Origin: Paenibacillus psychroresistens
GTDB taxonomy: Bacteria > Bacillota > Bacilli > Paenibacillales > NBRC-103111
Assembly: GCF_009728935.1 (NCBI RefSeq)
Contig: NZ_CP034235.1
Coordinates: 7,527,501-7,591,500, forward strand
Direction of reading: 5' to 3'
DNA length: 64,000 nt
The notes beneath the pieces were generated by a model. It was not told the DNA's origin. It was given only the letters and a program-made list of their open reading frames with translations, and searched no databases. Position numbers and translations under genes: made by a program. Shown here in pieces: positions 61,883-64,000 of the stretch (the stretch's first letter is position 1; each line of letters begins with the position of its first letter).

Positions 61883-63535
61883 TCATTCAAAAGTAATCGG
61901 CAGATTAACCCTAGCTAACGTAATATTGGTTTCTTTATGCAGAGCTACGCCATACTCCGGCCCATAATGAAAATGAATTCTAGCATTTACATTCTGCAAA
62001 CCGGAGCCCAAGCCTTTGCGTTCATAAACATGCTCATGCGTTTCTGAAGGATCTCCTACAGAATTCTCAATCTCAATAACGAGCCTAAAGTCTTCCTCAT
62101 ACGCTCGGACAATGACATGTCCATCTTTATGCATGTAATCGATCCCATGAGTAAATGCATTCTCCACAAGCGGTTGCAGAATTAGCTTGGGAACAGGTAT
62201 CGATTTCAATGATTCCGGGACTATAATTTCGTAATGAAGCCGCTTGCCATAACGGCGTTGGTGGATTAGCAAATATTTATTAACAAACAGCAGCTCTGTC
62301 TCTAAGGGAACTGTTGTTTCACCCGGAGCAATGGAGAATCGGAAGATGCCGGCTAAATTCTGCACCACATCTGCTATATTCTCCGAGCCTTCCTGGGATC
62401 TAGACAAAATGCTAATGTACTCCAGGGTATTGTATAAAAAGTGCGGATTAATATACATCCTTACTGCGTTTAATTCCGCTTCCTTCTGCAGCATGCCGGA
62501 ATTGTAATTCTTCTCGATCAGCTCTTGAGTCCGACTTACCAGTTGGTTGTAGCCATGGCAAAGCAGAGCAATTTCATCTGTGGTGCGAATATCCTGCATT
62601 AAATTATACTCCTCCTGCTCCGCTTTGCGCATTAGGCGGGTCAGCCTTGTTATCGGCACATTGATTTTGCGCAATATCCAGAACGTAATCAGAATAACGG
62701 CAAGCCAGGCAAGAAGGGTTACATAAACGGAGAAAAAAGCTTGCTTTGTAATGATTTGCCCCGGCTTAGAAGGAATCAGGTACACATATTGAAAATCAGT
62801 AGCCCGTGATTTCTGTGTAAGCGCGACCATATTTGTTTGGCTGTGAATATTCAAGAGCTTACCAATTTGCGTTTCATCATTCGCTGAGAGAATGAGATTG
62901 CTGGAAGCATTAGTTATATAGAAATTACCCACTGGAAATTGCTCGTAAAGCGAGGTTACCTTCTTGGGATCGAGAGTGAGAATCAACCGGCCAATATCCG
63001 CTCCTGATCTTTTATCAAACAGCTTCAGATTGCATGCCAACCGCTTGCCGTCTGTGAAAAAAGCCCATTCTGGAACATAATCGTATTCAAACGGCATGAT
63101 TCTAAAAGCCTCTTCAAATTGCAAGGGTGCCTTGGAGCCAACCGAGTAGCTTTTCCCTATCAAGCTTTGCAAGTAAATCGTATCTACTAAATCATCCTTT
63201 TGTGCTAGAAGCAGCCTCATAACTATGGGCTCAAGCTCCTTTTGGTCGCTTTCAACCTTGCTTAATAATAGAGAGTTGATTAATGAATTCTTTTTGGGAT
63301 CATTCTCAGCCGTTTGGTTCAGCTTTTTGGCTATCCCCTTTAGGAAGTTATCCATTCGGTCCGAGGCATCAAGCAAAGCCTTTTGTGCAGTCTCTGTTGA
63401 ATCCTTCTCCAAAAGATTCTTCGATTTAGCATAAAAGGAAGCGCTAACAATAATTAGAGGAATAAGCGTAAGCAGGGAATAGAGCAGCAGCATTTTGTAT
63501 AACAAGCGTGATCGCAGCCATTGAATAATCCGCAT
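61883..63535 (-). CDS. YesM-like sensor histidine kinase (HPK7-type)
   Basis: 550 residues. Membrane segments near 12-35 and about 275-300 bracket an extracellular Cache-like sensor; then HAMP, His_kinase domain with the phosphoacceptor in NPHFLYNTLEYISIL, and an ATPase domain (VENAFTHGIDYMHKDG; GLGSGLQNVNARI). It pairs with the YesN-like regulator. ATG at 63535 is eight to ten bases after AAAGGTGG. Confidence 0.95.
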   Translation of the reverse strand: MRIIQWLRSRLLYKMLLLYSLLTLIPLIIVSASFYAKSKNLLEKDSTETAQKALLDASDRMDNFLKGIAKKLNQTAENDPKKNSLINSLLLSKVESDQKELEPIVMRLLLAQKDDLVDTIYLQSLIGKSYSVGSKAPLQFEEAFRIMPFEYDYVPEWAFFTDGKRLACNLKLFDKRSGADIGRLILTLDPKKVTSLYEQFPVGNFYITNASSNLILSANDETQIGKLLNIHSQTNMVALTQKSRATDFQYVYLIPSKPGQIITKQAFFSVYVTLLAWLAVILITFWILRKINVPITRLTRLMRKAEQEEYNLMQDIRTTDEIALLCHGYNQLVSRTQELIEKNYNSGMLQKEAELNAVRMYINPHFLYNTLEYISILSRSQEGSENIADVVQNLAGIFRFSIAPGETTVPLETELLFVNKYLLIHQRRYGKRLHYEIIVPESLKSIPVPKLILQPLVENAFTHGIDYMHKDGHVIVRAYEEDFRLVIEIENSVGDPSETHEHVYERKGLGSGLQNVNARIHFHYGPEYGVALHKETNITLARVNLPITFE

Positions 63536-63637
63536 GAGTGAAGCCACCTTTAAAAATATTTTCTATAATAGGCGTAAGCCCAGAGATACTAAGTATCCCT
63601 GAGCCCAATAATAACACTTATTATATTTGGTGAATAA

Positions 63638-64000
63638 TTAAATCCGTTTACCCACGATGACTAAATCGCGCTCAATCCCATCCAAGCTAGCAACCTTGGG
63701 AAGATTTCCCCATGGACTAAAGCCAAACTTGCCTAATAATTTTAAACTGGGCTCATTATGTCCGAACACGAAACCTAATAAAGTCTGTATTTGCAGCTCA
63801 GGGCACGCTTGAATCGCTTTTTCTAGAAGAAGGCTTCCTAAACCGCATCCATGATGCGACTCTGCCACATAGATACTAATCTCTGCTGTCGCATTGTACG
63901 CAGGTCTACCATAAAAAGACTGAAAACTTAGCCAAGCTACCACTTCATTGCTTTGTTTCACGACCCAAAAAGGTCTATGCTCAGGTGAATGCTCATCAAA
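63638..64000 (-). CDS. GNAT N-acetyltransferase, 5' end beyond the window
   Basis: At least 120 residues are inside the window; the frame continues upstream past the right edge (FDEHSPEHRPFWVVKQ...). Acetyl-CoA loop HHGCGLGSLLLEKAI and the FVFGHNEPSLKLLGKFGF region match phosphinothricin-type (Pat/Bar-like) acetyltransferases; the substrate is unknown. In the same direction as, and upstream of, the YesM-like kinase, with about 100 bases between them. Confidence 0.82.
   Translation of the reverse strand, partial: FDEHSPEHRPFWVVKQSNEVVAWLSFQSFYGRPAYNATAEISIYVAESHHGCGLGSLLLEKAIQACPELQIQTLLGFVFGHNEPSLKLLGKFGFSPWGNLPKVASLDGIERDLVIVGKRI

Noticed and set aside
1..64000. tRNA or rRNA genes and prophage modules
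   Set aside because: None recognised by eye; short tRNA genes could still be missed without a covariance search.

Overview
The window looks like chromosomal DNA of a Paenibacillus-type soil Bacillota (Paenibacillaceae). The support is strong GGAGG-type ribosome sites, frequent GTG/TTG starts, a T-box leader before a tyrosyl-tRNA synthetase, YesM/YesN-like two-component pairs beside LplB/LplC-type sugar importers, many orphan glycoside hydrolases and AraC regulators, and a collagen-like, coat-type protein. This assignment is inference from gene content; no rRNA or tRNA gene was recognised.

Layout. 0-2.6 kb: a minus-strand operon led by an unusual HTH protein fused to a degenerate F1-ATPase-beta-like domain, then DUF1992, an acetamidase/formamidase-type protein and a membrane protein running off the left edge. 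A 550-bp gene-free region upstream holds a palindromic operator, four copies of a 20-bp motif and two matching hairpins. 3.1-6.3 kb: PhyH dioxygenase, AraC regulator, pyruvate kinase. 6.3-9.5 kb: a MerR-style promoter and a decaying operon (frameshifted VOC protein, internally deleted MerR regulator, internally deleted VOC protein, intact serine hydrolase). 9.5-13.5 kb: lipoprotein, ECF sigma factor with a membrane partner, a HAD-Nudix fusion and a zinc-ribbon protein.

13.5-27.3 kb: a sugar-acid/polysaccharide catabolic island read mostly leftward (SGNH hydrolase, sialidase-like propeller, Fe-alcohol dehydrogenase, DapA-like aldolase, PdxA2-like dehydrogenase, four-carbon acid sugar kinase, GntR regulator, Gfo/Idh oxidoreductase, sugar isomerase, divergent GH35/DUF5597 hydrolase, AraC regulator). 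TTGTAT-type sites occur before the kinase operon, the GntR gene and the isomerase/GH35 divergent promoter, suggesting one GntR regulon. Between the GntR gene and the Gfo/Idh gene lies the most striking structure: 30 head-to-tail copies of a 51-bp unit (1527 bp), open in only one frame.

27.4-31 kb: a heterodimeric ABC exporter. 31-40.3 kb: a leftward LplABC-type importer with a membrane AraC sensor-regulator and a 1089-residue secreted GxGYxYP protein with carbohydrate-binding modules. 40.5-47.2 kb: glutamate racemase, a lactonase coupled to an orphan ParB-like protein, an IS1595-type insertion sequence with about 40-bp inverted repeats, a collagen-like small protein and T-box-tyrS. 47.2-52 kb: a discoidin-domain remnant followed by a four-gene signalling operon (sugar-binding lipoprotein, histidine kinase, Rcp1-like receiver, receiver-GGDEF) with no importer permeases. 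52-54.3 kb: small membrane proteins, an acetyltransferase and a LURP-one/YxjI-like protein. 54.4-63.5 kb: a second complete sugar-uptake locus (two GH99/WbsX-like enzymes, two permeases, binding protein, YesN-like regulator, YesM-like kinase), ending in a truncated acetyltransferase gene at the right edge.
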